Shown one piece after another: positions 1 through 7,332 of a stretch of 34,769 bases of DNA. The position numbers were made by a program, and so were the translations under genes. The stretch's first letter is position 1, and the number at the start of each line of letters is the position of its first letter. The stretch is from Candidatus Nanopelagicales bacterium (GTDB lineage Bacteria > Actinomycetota > Actinomycetes > S36-B12 > CAIYMF01). Location of the stretch: contig JALOLH010000011.1 in the NCBI GenBank assembly GCA_025456065.1, positions 1-34,769 of the forward strand, given 5' to 3'. The notes below the pieces were generated by a model. It did not search any database and was not told the DNA's origin. It worked only from the letters and a program-made list of their open reading frames with translations.

Positions 1-1640
1 CCCATCCACAGCTCGGGCCAGGCGTGCGCGTCGGTGCCCCGGACGACCCACTCGGGCCCTTCCCGACGGCCCTGCGTGAACCCCACCACGACGCGCGCCG
101 GGATCCCCAGGGAGCGCGCCATCAGCGCCATGGTGGCAGCGAACTGCTCGCAGTAGCCGACCCGCTCGTCGAGGAACGCCGCCAGGGCGTCGCCGTCCGA
201 TCCGCCCTCGATCGCGGTGGAGTAGGTGAAGCCGCCGTCGGCGGTGAACCAGCGCTGCAGGGCGATGGCCACCTCGTACGGCGTGGAGGCGCCGTCGGTC
301 ACCTCACGGGCCAGCGCCCCGAGTTCCCGGCCGACCAGCGGGGTGGGGTCGGCCAGGTTGGCCGGGTCCAGCTGATCGCCGGGCGCCCGCAGCCTGCTGG
401 CGGAATCCAGCTGGTCGGCGTCGAGCACGCTTGCGGCGGCGACCAGCCCGATCCGCTCGCCCTCGATGGTGTCGCCGTCGGTGCGCACCGGCAGCGACGT
501 GCGCTGGTCGAAGGCGACCGGCCAGTCGTTCAGGCTGGCGATCGTGCCCGACGGGCTCGGGACCGTGGTCCCGGTCAGCGGGCCGACGTCGAGCCGGTAC
601 TCGACCAGGGAGCCCGAGGCCGCGCCCGACCCGGCAGGGGCGACCGGTGCTCGCGGGCCGAGGACGGGCTCGCCGGCGGCCCGCCACTGCTCGCCGTCGA
701 AGGCTTCCAGGACGGCCAGGCGCAGGTAGTCCGGGGTCGGGGCCGTCGAGGCGAACGTCAGGACGACCCTGGTGTCGTTCTCGACCAGGGACCGGCGCAG
801 GGAGACCATCGCGTCCAGGGCCAGGGTCCCCTGCCCGGTCCCGATGCCGAGGTTCGCGATCGGGTCGACCGGACCGCGCAGCGCGGTCAGGCCGCCGGAG
901 GCCAGGGCCAGCAGCACGGCGAGGGCTCCGATCCCGAACGCCACCAGCGGCGAGCCAGGGCGGGCCCCGGCTCCCCACGCGGTCACCCGGTCGCGCTGCG
1001 TGGCCGCGAGCACGAGCAGCCAGGCCAGCCCGACCACCACGAAGGCCTGCCAGGGCGCCGAGCCACCGCCGATGGCCCACGCGACCACGAACAGGGCGCC
1101 CAGCGGCGCCAGGGTGAGTCCGGGCAGGTCCAGGCCGACCGCGAGGGTGTCGACGACGAGGGCGACGAGGCCGACACCCGCGACGATCAGCAGCTGCAGG
1201 CCGGGATCGAAGCCGGCCGGGGCCACGGTCTGCTCGGCGAAGGCCCGGCCGGAGGCGGCCAGCTCGCGCAGCGCGGTGATGGCGGCAGGCCCGGGCAGCA
1301 GGCCCCATCGTGCCGACTCCCCGGCGAAGAGCACCACCAGCGTGACCAGCAGGGCCACCGCCTGCGCCAGGGGCTGCAGCGGGGCCGGCGCGCGGACGAC
1401 GCGCACCGCCGCCCCGGCGAGCGCCACCGCGGCGACCACGGCGATGCTGGGCCAGAACCACCAGAGGCCCTCGAGCAGGGGGGCGAGCGCCAGCGATGCC
1501 AGCAGGACCGCCACGGCACTGGCCAGGCCGACGCGCCACCGGGTCTCGACGAGCGTGGCGTCGCGGAGTCGGGACAGGCGTCGGGGTGGCGGCGGCGCCG
1601 CCGGTCCGGCCGGGGGACGGGTCACGGTCGGGGCACTCAT
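1..1640 (-). CDS. TgpA-like membrane transglutaminase (DUF3488 + transglutaminase core), C-terminus off the window
   Basis: The frame reads open from the ATG at 1640 to the window edge (about 546 residues) with no stop, so the C-terminus is missing. The N-terminal half is a series of hydrophobic helices (DUF3488-type), followed by a soluble region. Near the edge is a transglutaminase core: GYCEQFAATMALMARSLGIP with nucleophile Cys at about residue 497, then GTDAHAWPELW with the catalytic His at about 539. The third catalytic residue (Asp) lies beyond the window. Families of this type are inner-membrane proteins with the catalytic domain outside the membrane; the substrate is unknown. It is the last gene seen of a moxR-DUF58-transglutaminase operon and starts 22 bp after the DUF58 stop. 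The overlapping antisense and +1 frames are codon-bias shadows. Confidence 0.9.
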   Translation of the reverse strand, partial: MSAPTVTRPPAGPAAPPPPRRLSRLRDATLVETRWRVGLASAVAVLLASLALAPLLEGLWWFWPSIAVVAAVALAGAAVRVVRAPAPLQPLAQAVALLVTLVVLFAGESARWGLLPGPAAITALRELAASGRAFAEQTVAPAGFDPGLQLLIVAGVGLVALVVDTLAVGLDLPGLTLAPLGALFVVAWAIGGGSAPWQAFVVVGLAWLLVLAATQRDRVTAWGAGARPGSPLVAFGIGALAVLLALASGGLTALRGPVDPIANLGIGTGQGTLALDAMVSLRRSLVENDTRVVLTFASTAPTPDYLRLAVLEAFDGEQWRAAGEPVLGPRAPVAPAGSGAASGSLVEYRLDVGPLTGTTVPSPSGTIASLNDWPVAFDQRTSLPVRTDGDTIEGERIGLVAAASVLDADQLDSASRLRAPGDQLDPANLADPTPLVGRELGALAREVTDGASTPYEVAIALQRWFTADGGFTYSTAIEGGSDGDALAAFLDERVGYCEQFAATMALMARSLGIPARVVVGFTQGRREGPEWVVRGTDAHAWPELWM

Positions 1641-1662
1641 CGCGCACCTGCCGCACCGGTGG

Positions 1663-2913
1663 TCACGGCGCCCCCACCAGGCCGGCCCAGGCCGCGGCCG
1701 GCCCGGTGTCCCGCTCCATGCGGACCACTCGCCACCCGGCAGCCCGGAAGGGCGCCAGCGACTCCGACGTGGTCACGGCCCCACCAGGACCGTGCCCGAC
1801 GCTGCCCCACTGCTCGGTCGCCAGGGTGACGCACATGCGCGGGGAACGATGCGGACCGATGGCGGCCAGCAGCCGCGCCGAGGCGGGCGGCACCGACCCG
1901 AGGAGCAGGACCAGGGGGCCGGAGCTGGTCGTGTCCACCGAGCGGGCCAGGCCCGCGGCCGGGGCCTGGGCCCTGCTCAGGGGCACCGTGGCCAGCGCGC
2001 GCAGCAGCTCCCGGCGCTCGGCCTCCACGCCGCTCATCGGTGACCCGGTGAACAGGCCGAGGTCGTCGGTGGTGCGCACGGTGCAGTCCCATCCGGCGGC
2101 CAGCGCCAGGCAGCCGATGCTCGCCGCGAGCTCGAGCATCGTGTCCACCGAGGAGTCCGGCGCCTCGCCCCGGTGGTTCGCCGCCCGAAGGTCCAGCACG
2201 AGGGTCACGGCCGCGCGCCAGGGGCTCTCCTCGCTGCGGACCATGAGCGAGCCGGTGCGTGCCGAGGCCTTCCAGTCGATGCGCCGGACCTCGTCACCGG
2301 GGTGGTAGTCCCGTGGGATCACGTCGTCGGTGGCGGCGCCGAGCGGGCCCACGTGGCCCGTGCCCCGGCCCACCGAGGAGCCACCCAGCACGACCGGGTC
2401 CAGCGGGGTCACCCTCGGCGTGACCAGCACCTCCTCGCGCCCGGCGACCGTGACCACCCGGTGCACCATGCCGAACGGGTCCACCACGTGCAGCCGCATG
2501 GGTCCCAGCTGGTGCAGCCCCCGGGCACGGACCCGCACCCGGTAGTGCGGCCGGGCCATCGCCCGACCGGCGAGGCGGTGGGCCGCCCCGAGCGCGGGAT
2601 CGGCGAGGTCCTCGAGCAGGACGCTGCGACCCCGGGGGAACCGGCCGCGCACCTTCACCGTCACGTCCAGGTGATCCCCGCACGAGAGCTCGCGGGCGGA
2701 GAGCCGCCGCTCCAGCACGAGGCCGGCGCCGGGCGGGCGGGTCAGCAGCGCCGCGGCGAGCGGCAGCAGCAGGAGCAGGGCTCCGAGCTGGACCAGGGGC
2801 GCGACCGAGGCGACCAGCCCCACCAACGCGATGCCGGCACCGCTGGCGACGAAGGCCCACGCCCGACCCGTGAGCCCGGACCTGGCGCGCAGCCGGCGCG
2901 CGAGTGCGGACAC
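1663..2913 (-). CDS. DUF58 domain protein
   Basis: This 416-residue protein starts with a GTG one base after the moxR stop, so the two are translationally coupled. Two hydrophobic helices (about residues 18-58) anchor it to the membrane. The family hallmark DYHPGDEVRRIDWKASART is at about 202-220, followed by a vWA-like fold (VTLVLDLRA) in the C-terminal half. DUF58 proteins are regularly encoded between a MoxR AAA+ ATPase and a membrane transglutaminase, as here, and are thought to act with MoxR as a chaperone or assembly module. No specific substrate can be read from the sequence. Confidence 0.9.
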   Translation of the reverse strand: MSALARRLRARSGLTGRAWAFVASGAGIALVGLVASVAPLVQLGALLLLLPLAAALLTRPPGAGLVLERRLSARELSCGDHLDVTVKVRGRFPRGRSVLLEDLADPALGAAHRLAGRAMARPHYRVRVRARGLHQLGPMRLHVVDPFGMVHRVVTVAGREEVLVTPRVTPLDPVVLGGSSVGRGTGHVGPLGAATDDVIPRDYHPGDEVRRIDWKASARTGSLMVRSEESPWRAAVTLVLDLRAANHRGEAPDSSVDTMLELAASIGCLALAAGWDCTVRTTDDLGLFTGSPMSGVEAERRELLRALATVPLSRAQAPAAGLARSVDTTSSGPLVLLLGSVPPASARLLAAIGPHRSPRMCVTLATEQWGSVGHGPGGAVTTSESLAPFRAAGWRVVRMERDTGPAAAWAGLVGAP

Positions 2914-2914
2914 G

Positions 2915-3871
2915 TCAGCTCCAGGCGGACCGCGGGATGCGGGCCAGCAGGCCGCCCACGACCTCCGGCCCGGTGCGCCCGGCCGCCGCAGCCTGCGCGG
3001 CGAGCAGCACCCGGTGCCCGAGCACCGGCGGCGCCAGCAGGAGCAGGTCGTCGGGCAGCACGAAGGTGCGGCCCTCCAGCGCCGCCCACGCCCGGGCGGC
3101 CCGGACCAGGTGCAGCGTGGCCCGCGGCGAGGCGCCCAGCCGCAGCTCGCCGGCCCGCCGGGTCGCGTTGGTGATGGCCACGGCCAGCGAGCGGACGGGA
3201 TCGGAGAGGTGGACCGCGGCCACGGCGGCCATCAGCGCCTGCAGCTCGTCGTGCGTCGCCGCCGGGGGCAGGGTGTCCAGGGGGTCCTCGCCGGCGTGCT
3301 CGGCGAGCATCCGCAGCTCGTCGGCCGGTGCGGGGTAGCCCAGCGAGATCCGCGCCATGAACCGGTCGCGCTGGGCCTCGGGCAGGGCGTACGTGCCCTC
3401 CATGTCGACGGGGTTCTGCGTGGCGATCACCAGGAACGGCGACGCCAGCTCGTGGGTGTGGCCGTCGATCGAGACCTGACGCTCCTCCATCGCCTCGAGC
3501 AGCGCGGACTGGGTCTTCGGCGAGGCCCGGTTGATCTCGTCGGCGAGCACCACGTTGGCGAAGATGGCGCCGGGCCGGAACTCGAACTCCCGGGTCTCCT
3601 GGTTGAACACCGAGACGCCGGTGACGTCGCTGGGCAGCAGGTCGGGGGTGAACTGCAGCCGGCGCACCGTCACCCCCAGCGTGCGGGCCAGGCTCTTGGC
3701 CAGCAGGGTCTTGCCGACCCCGGGCACGTCCTCGATGAGCAGGTGGCCACCGGCCAGCAGGACGGTCAGCGACATGCGCACGGCCTCGGGCTTGCCTGCC
3801 AGCACCGACTCGACGCCCGCGCGGATGCGCGCGGCCGTGTCCAGCACGGTCCCGTCGAGCGTCTCGGTCAT
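2915..3871 (-). CDS. MoxR-family AAA+ ATPase
   Basis: This 318-residue protein starts at the ATG at 3871, with GGGAGG seven bases upstream. Its Walker A is GVGKT (about 51-55), its Walker B is VVLADEIN (about 107-114), and the sensor-1 region is VIATQNPVDMEGTYALPEAQ. This is the MoxR/RavA signature, and the C-terminal lid domain is complete. It is first in the moxR-DUF58-tgpA operon and is divergent from the maoC-like gene. MoxR proteins are ATP-driven chaperones that often act with vWA-type partners, here probably DUF58. The same frame stays open a further 326 codons upstream, but that stretch is antisense to the maoC-like gene and has no family similarity, so I use the 3871 start. Confidence 0.93.
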   Translation of the reverse strand: MTETLDGTVLDTAARIRAGVESVLAGKPEAVRMSLTVLLAGGHLLIEDVPGVGKTLLAKSLARTLGVTVRRLQFTPDLLPSDVTGVSVFNQETREFEFRPGAIFANVVLADEINRASPKTQSALLEAMEERQVSIDGHTHELASPFLVIATQNPVDMEGTYALPEAQRDRFMARISLGYPAPADELRMLAEHAGEDPLDTLPPAATHDELQALMAAVAAVHLSDPVRSLAVAITNATRRAGELRLGASPRATLHLVRAARAWAALEGRTFVLPDDLLLLAPPVLGHRVLLAAQAAAAGRTGPEVVGGLLARIPRSAWS

Positions 3872-3965
3872 CCCGGGCCTCCCTGCGGTGCCATCCCGTG
3901 AGGAAGCCCGCCCGACAAGGATCGCCCATGCCCGCGGGTCCCGCCACCCCCGCCGCCGGCGGGCG

Positions 3966-3977
3966 CCGCACGTGCGG
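3966..3977. promoter_or_regulatory. 12-bp perfect palindrome in the moxR/maoC divergent spacer
   Basis: CCGCACGTGCGG is a perfect palindrome with a CACGTG core, in the 156-bp spacer between the divergent moxR and maoC-like genes. It lies just upstream of a weak -10-like CAGGAT (3979-3984) pointing toward maoC. It could be an operator for a dimeric regulator of either gene. In DNA this GC-rich, chance is a real alternative. Confidence 0.3.
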
Positions 3978-4027
3978 GCAGGATGGCTCCGAAGCCCCCC
4001 ATCCGCCGGCCCACCCAGGAGGAGCCC

Positions 4028-4564
4028 ATGACGGTCCACAAGGCAGTGCTCGGTCGATTCTTCGACGACTTCGAGGTCGGCGACGTCTACCAGCACCCGT
4101 TCGGTCGGACGATCACCGAGACCGACAACGCGTGGTTCACGCTGCTCACCTGCAACACCAACCAGATGCACTTCAACGCCCACCTGTCCCAGCAGAACCC
4201 GATCACCGAGGGCAAGATCATCGTGGTGTCGGGCTTCACGGTCGGCCTCGTCCTGGGCCTGTCGGTGATCGACATGAGCCAGAACGCGGTGGCGAACCTC
4301 GGCTGGAACAACATCAAGCTGACCCACCCGGTCTACGTGGGGGACACCATCTACGCCGAGAGCATCTGCACCGACAAGCGCACGTCGAAGTCGCGGCCGG
4401 ACTTCGGGATCATCTCGATGATGACCCGGGCCCTGAACCAGGACGGGGACGTCGTGATGACCTACGACCGTTCCGTCATGGTCCCGACCCGGGCCAGCGG
4501 CATCGGCCAGGACTACTTCCCGGCCGCGAAGACCGGCCCGTTCGAGCTGCCCACGGCCCCGTAG
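4028..4564 (+). CDS. MaoC-like hotdog-fold acyl-CoA hydratase
   Basis: This 178-residue protein starts at the ATG at 4028, with AGGAGGAG at 4017-4024. An upstream in-frame ATG at 3983 would add 15 residues but lacks a good ribosome-binding site. The MaoC hot-dog signature is GRTITETDNAWFTLLTCNTN followed by QMHFNA. The general-acid/base His is present. The position equivalent to the catalytic Asp of (R)-specific enoyl-CoA hydratases reads Asn (CNTNQMH). I recall the same substitution in the mesaconyl/itaconyl-CoA hydratase-like branch, so a branched or dicarboxylic acyl-CoA substrate is possible but not proven. It ends at a strong hairpin and is probably monocistronic. Confidence 0.85.
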   Translation: MTVHKAVLGRFFDDFEVGDVYQHPFGRTITETDNAWFTLLTCNTNQMHFNAHLSQQNPITEGKIIVVSGFTVGLVLGLSVIDMSQNAVANLGWNNIKLTHPVYVGDTIYAESICTDKRTSKSRPDFGIISMMTRALNQDGDVVMTYDRSVMVPTRASGIGQDYFPAAKTGPFELPTAP

Positions 4565-4589
4565 CCGCAGGGGCGCGTCGCGCCCGTGG

Positions 4590-4626
4590 AGAGGACCCCT
4601 CGACCCCATCGGTCGTGGGGTCCTCT
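4590..4626 (+). terminator. Hairpin terminator after the maoC-like gene
   Basis: The stem AGAGGACCCC (4590-4599) pairs perfectly with GGGGTCCTCT (4617-4626). An inner stem CGACC/GGTCG closes a 5-base loop and is separated from the outer stem by one T-T mismatch. There is no T tract, as is common in high-GC actinobacteria. It insulates the maoC-like gene from the mraZ promoter. Confidence 0.7.
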
Positions 4627-4746
4627 GCTGTCCGGCCCCCTGCACCCCCCCGCCACCGCGGTGCGCTCCTCCGCTCCGCCGCCCCCGCGGCACCGGCCCC
4701 GCCGCAACGCAGCCGGGGGGGCTCCGTCCCATCCCAGGCCCACAAT

Positions 4747-4791
4747 GGGGAGACAAGTGGAGGGGCGTGGAGTATGGTGGAGGGCGCTGGG
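4747..4791 (+). promoter_or_regulatory. mraZ promoter overlapped by phased MraZ-box repeats
   Basis: GTGGA occurs at 4757, 4767 and 4777, with near-copies GGGGA at 4747 and CTGGG at 4787. The spacing is exactly 10 bp, one helical turn. A candidate promoter lies inside the array: -35-like GAGACA (4750-4755), 17-bp spacer, -10 TATGGT (4773-4778). MraZ is known to bind short TGGG-type repeats spaced about one turn apart upstream of its own gene. Bound protein here would cover the -10, so autorepression of the dcw promoter is the simple reading. The promoter elements are inferred. Confidence 0.7.
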
Positions 4792-4831
4792 GTGCGTCGG
4801 GGCGCCCTGTGGCGGAGGGAGGTGATGCGCC

Positions 4832-5263
4832 GTGTTCCTCGGGACGCACTTCCCGAAGCTGGATGCGAAGGGGCGGATCATCCTCCCGGCGAAGTTCCGC
4901 GACGGCCTCGCCGACGGCCTGGTCCTCACCAAGGGCCAGGAGCGCTGCCTGGTGATCTGGCCCATGGCGGAGTTCACCGCCTACGCCGAGGAGCTGCGCG
5001 CGACCCCGATCGCCAGCCAGCGGGCGCGCCAGATGAACCGCGTCTTCTTCGCATCAGCGTTCGACGAGTCCCTCGACGCCCAGGGCCGGCTGACCGTCCC
5101 GCAGGCCCTGCGGGAGTACGCCGACCTGGACCGCGAGCTCACGGTCATCGGCGCCGACACCCGCATCGAGATCTGGTCCTCGCAGGCCTGGGCCGAGTAC
5201 CTGGCCACCGCCGAGGCCGCCTTCGCCGAGCTCGACGAGGAGGGAGGTGTGGCCCTGCCCTGA
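4832..5263 (+). CDS. mraZ: Transcriptional regulator MraZ
   Basis: This 143-residue protein starts at a GTG six bases after a near-consensus ribosome-binding site, GGAGGTGA (4818-4825). It has the two AbrB-like repeats typical of Mra[16 protein letters not shown] (about 10-24) and [16 protein letters not shown] (about 81-96). The length is normal. MraZ forms a ring-shaped oligomer that binds repeats at its own promoter and controls the division cluster. Here the matching 10-bp-phased repeats lie directly upstream. It is followed by a 154-bp spacer instead of overlapping the next gene, and its stop codon sits inside a hairpin. Confidence 0.96.
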   Translation: MFLGTHFPKLDAKGRIILPAKFRDGLADGLVLTKGQERCLVIWPMAEFTAYAEELRATPIASQRARQMNRVFFASAFDESLDAQGRLTVPQALREYADLDRELTVIGADTRIEIWSSQAWAEYLATAEAAFAELDEEGGVALP

Positions 5264-5277
5264 GCCCGCTCAGGGCA
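5256..5277 (+). terminator. Hairpin on the mraZ stop codon, possible attenuator
   Basis: TGCCCTGAGC (5256-5265) and GCTCAGGGCA (5268-5277) form a perfect 10-bp inverted repeat with only CC between. The mraZ stop codon TGA (5261-5263) lies in the left arm, so a terminating ribosome would cover the stem. No T tract follows. It could partially terminate transcription between mraZ and rsmH in a translation-dependent way, or simply stabilise the mraZ mRNA end. Confidence 0.5.
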
Positions 5278-5319
5278 CATGCGTCCGCAGCACCCGATTC
5301 CCCTCCGCGGGTCCGACGC

Positions 5320-5363
5320 CACTTCCCCGGCGCCGAACCGCACCCCGAGGTCACTTCCCCGGC
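5320..5363 (+). repeat. Two direct copies of CACTTCCCCGGC upstream of the rsmH operon
   Basis: The 12-mer CACTTCCCCGGC occurs at 5320-5331 and 5352-5363. The 32-bp spacing (about three helical turns) would place both copies on the same DNA face. They sit in the non-coding gap between mraZ and the small ORF. They could mark an operator or activator site for a second dcw promoter. I see no convincing -10 beside them. Confidence 0.4.
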
Positions 5364-5417
5364 TTCGGAGACGCGGCGGGGGGCCAGGTGGTACGGCCGA
5401 GCCGTCAAGGAGGCCCC

Positions 5418-5513
5418 ATGTCGCGCAACCGCCGTCCGGTCCTCGCCCTGCCCAGCGCCGTCGCCTGCACCGCGCTGACGCTGTTCCTGCTCCACCTGCT
5501 GGTGGCGGCCTAG
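5418..5513 (+). CDS. 31-residue single-span membrane peptide upstream of rsmH
   Basis: The ORF starts at the ATG at 5418 behind a strong AAGGAGG (5407-5413). It encodes a short basic N-terminus (MSRNRRP) and then one hydrophobic helix of about 20 residues that reaches almost to the C-terminus. Its TAG stop shares a base with the GTG start of rsmH (TAGTG), so the two are translationally coupled. I do not recognise a family. It could be a small division-associated membrane protein, or a leader whose translation sets rsmH expression. A longer in-frame version from 5247 would lack the good ribosome-binding site and overlap mraZ. Too short for coding statistics to decide. Confidence 0.55.
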   Translation: MSRNRRPVLALPSAVACTALTLFLLHLLVAA

Positions 5514-6478
5514 TGGGCGAGGCCCGGGCGCACGTCCCGGTCCTGCTCGAGCGCTGCCTGGCGCTGCTCGACCCCGCCCTGCGCCGGCCCGGCGCGGTCG
5601 CCGTCGACGCGACGCTCGGGCTCGGCGGGCACACCGAGGCCATGCTCGCCGCCCACCCGGCCCTGACCGTGCTGGGCCTGGACCGAGACCCGGAGGCGCT
5701 CGCCCTGGCCAGCGAGCGGCTGGCACCGTTCGGTGCCCGGTTCCGCCCGGTCCACTGCGTGTACGACGCCCTGCCCGAGGCGCTCGCCGGCGCGGGCTTC
5801 CGCGCCGCCGACGCGATCCTGTTCGACCTCGGCGTGTCCTCGATGCAGCTCGACCGGCCCGACCGCGGGTTCGCCTACGCCCAGGACGCCCCGCTCGACA
5901 TGCGCATGGATCCCACCGTCGGGCGCACCGCCGCGGACCTGCTGAACACCGCGACGGCCGCCGAGCTGGCCCGCATCCTGCGCACCTACGGGGAGGAGCG
6001 CTTCGCCAGCCAGCTGGCCCGGGCCATCGTGCGGGAGCGGGAGCGCGAGCCGTTCACCAGCAGCGCCCGACTGGTCGCGCTGATCCGCGACACCATCCCG
6101 GCGCCGGCCCGCCGCAGCGGCGGCAACCCGGCCAAGCGCACCTTCCAGGCGCTGCGCATCGCCGTGAACGACGAGCTCGAGGTGCTCGGCCGCGCCATCC
6201 CGGCCGCGCTCGGTGCCCTCGCCCCCGGGGGCCGCCTGGTGGTGCTCAGCTACCACTCCGGCGAGGACCGGATCGTCAAGCGGGCCCTGACGGCCGTCAC
6301 GGCCCCCCCGGTCCCGCACGGCCTGCCGGTGATTCCGCAAGAACTGCGACCGACTGCGCGTGTTCTCACCCGCGGAGCGGAGAAAGCATCGGAAGATGAG
6401 GTCCGACGCAACCCGCGGGCCGCCTCGGTACGGCTGCGGGCCGTCGAGCAGCTGGCTGGCGGATCCCGGGAGGACTGA
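5513..6478 (+). CDS. rsmH: 16S rRNA (cytosine-1402-N4)-methyltransferase RsmH
   Basis: This 321-residue protein starts at the GTG at 5513, overlapping the stop of the preceding small ORF (TAGTG). It begins directly with the family N-terminus [15 protein letters not shown]. The SAM-binding motif I is [15 protein letters not shown] (about 31-45), and GLDRDPEAL follows. The substrate/catalytic motif is [19 protein letters not shown], then the conserved DMRMDP and [15 protein letters not shown], and the C-terminal [13 protein letters not shown]. It methylates N4 of C1402 in the 30S decoding centre using S-adenosylmethionine. The stop overlaps the next gene (TGATG). Confidence 0.97.
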   Translation: MGEARAHVPVLLERCLALLDPALRRPGAVAVDATLGLGGHTEAMLAAHPALTVLGLDRDPEALALASERLAPFGARFRPVHCVYDALPEALAGAGFRAADAILFDLGVSSMQLDRPDRGFAYAQDAPLDMRMDPTVGRTAADLLNTATAAELARILRTYGEERFASQLARAIVREREREPFTSSARLVALIRDTIPAPARRSGGNPAKRTFQALRIAVNDELEVLGRAIPAALGALAPGGRLVVLSYHSGEDRIVKRALTAVTAPPVPHGLPVIPQELRPTARVLTRGAEKASEDEVRRNPRAASVRLRAVEQLAGGSRED

Positions 6479-7332
6479 TGAGCGCGGCACGACCCACCGG
6501 TCGCGACCCGAGGCGCTCCCGCGCGATGCCCCGCCGCAGCCGCACGACGGCCGAGCGGGCCGGGATCCCCACGGATCCGGACGCCTGGGCACCATCGCCC
6601 GGCCCGGCCGCGGCGACGACCCTGCTCGACCCGCCGACCGACCCGGCCGGTCCCGAGGTGCTGGCCGAGCCCGCCATCCGGCCCCGTCGGCGGCGTGGCA
6701 GCACGCCGCGCCCGCCCCGACCACCGGCCCCCCGCCACCGCCTGCTCCTGGCCTGCACCGCCGTCCTGGCCGCCGGGCTGTTCGGCGTGCTGCTGCTCAA
6801 CACGATCATCAGCCAGGGCGCCTTCCGCCAGCACGAGCTCGAGGTCGCGCTGATCCTGCTCTCCGAGGAGGAGGAGGCGCTGGCGCGCGACGTCCAGCAG
6901 GCGGAGGCGCCGATCGAGGTGGAGCGCAAGGCGCGCGCGCTGGGCATGGTGCCCGCTGGCGCCCCGGTGTTCCTGCGCCTGTCCGACGGGCGGATCCTGG
7001 GCGAGCCGGTGCCCGCACCGCGCCCGACCGGCCCGGTCGACTTCACCGATGCCCCCGGGCTGCTGCCACCCGGCGCGGCGCGCTCGGGGGACGAGGCCGG
7101 CGCATCGACCGGCACGGCCGCTGACCCGCTCGTCGACCCGGCGCTCGACCCCGCCACCGGCCTGGACGCGACGCCGACCCCCACGCCGACCCCGCAGCCG
7201 AGCCCCACGGCCGGGGCCGACCCGACCCAGGTCGGCGACGGGGCCACGCCCGGGCCAGCCCCCGGGGCCGCCACAACGCGCCCCGCGGGCCAGGCCCGCC
7301 CCGGGGCCATCGAGCCGGGGGAGGCGCCGTGA
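6478..7332 (+). CDS. ftsL: FtsL-like division protein with long flanking tails
   Basis: This 284-residue protein lies between rsmH and ftsI, the ftsL position. A basic, Pro-rich cytoplasmic N-terminus (about 1-87) precedes one membrane helix (about 88-111). A short coiled coil follows (about 115-145), then the FtsL/DivIC-type ending with VERKARALGMVPAGAPVFLRL. Unusually, a further 110 or so residues rich in Pro, Thr, Ala and Asp follow, including an alternating TPTPTPTP run. FtsL is normally only 100-200 residues. Its partners would be FtsQ, FtsB/DivIC and the FtsW-FtsI synthase. The family call rests on context, topology and the short motif, since FtsL sequences diverge strongly. Confidence 0.82.
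   Translation: MSAARPTGRDPRRSRAMPRRSRTTAERAGIPTDPDAWAPSPGPAAATTLLDPPTDPAGPEVLAEPAIRPRRRRGSTPRPPRPPAPRHRLLLACTAVLAAGLFGVLLLNTIISQGAFRQHELEVALILLSEEEEALARDVQQAEAPIEVERKARALGMVPAGAPVFLRLSDGRILGEPVPAPRPTGPVDFTDAPGLLPPGAARSGDEAGASTGTAADPLVDPALDPATGLDATPTPTPTPQPSPTAGADPTQVGDGATPGPAPGAATTRPAGQARPGAIEPGEAP

Noticed and set aside
304-1656. 450-codon minus-strand frame overlapping the TgpA-like gene
   Set aside because: It is an Arg/Pro/Gly-rich shadow. The neighbouring frame encodes membrane helices and a complete transglutaminase Cys/His signature.
2915-4849. 644-codon minus-strand open frame extending moxR upstream
   Set aside because: The extra 326 codons are antisense to the well-supported maoC-like gene and show no family motif; moxR has its own ATG and ribosome-binding site at 3871.
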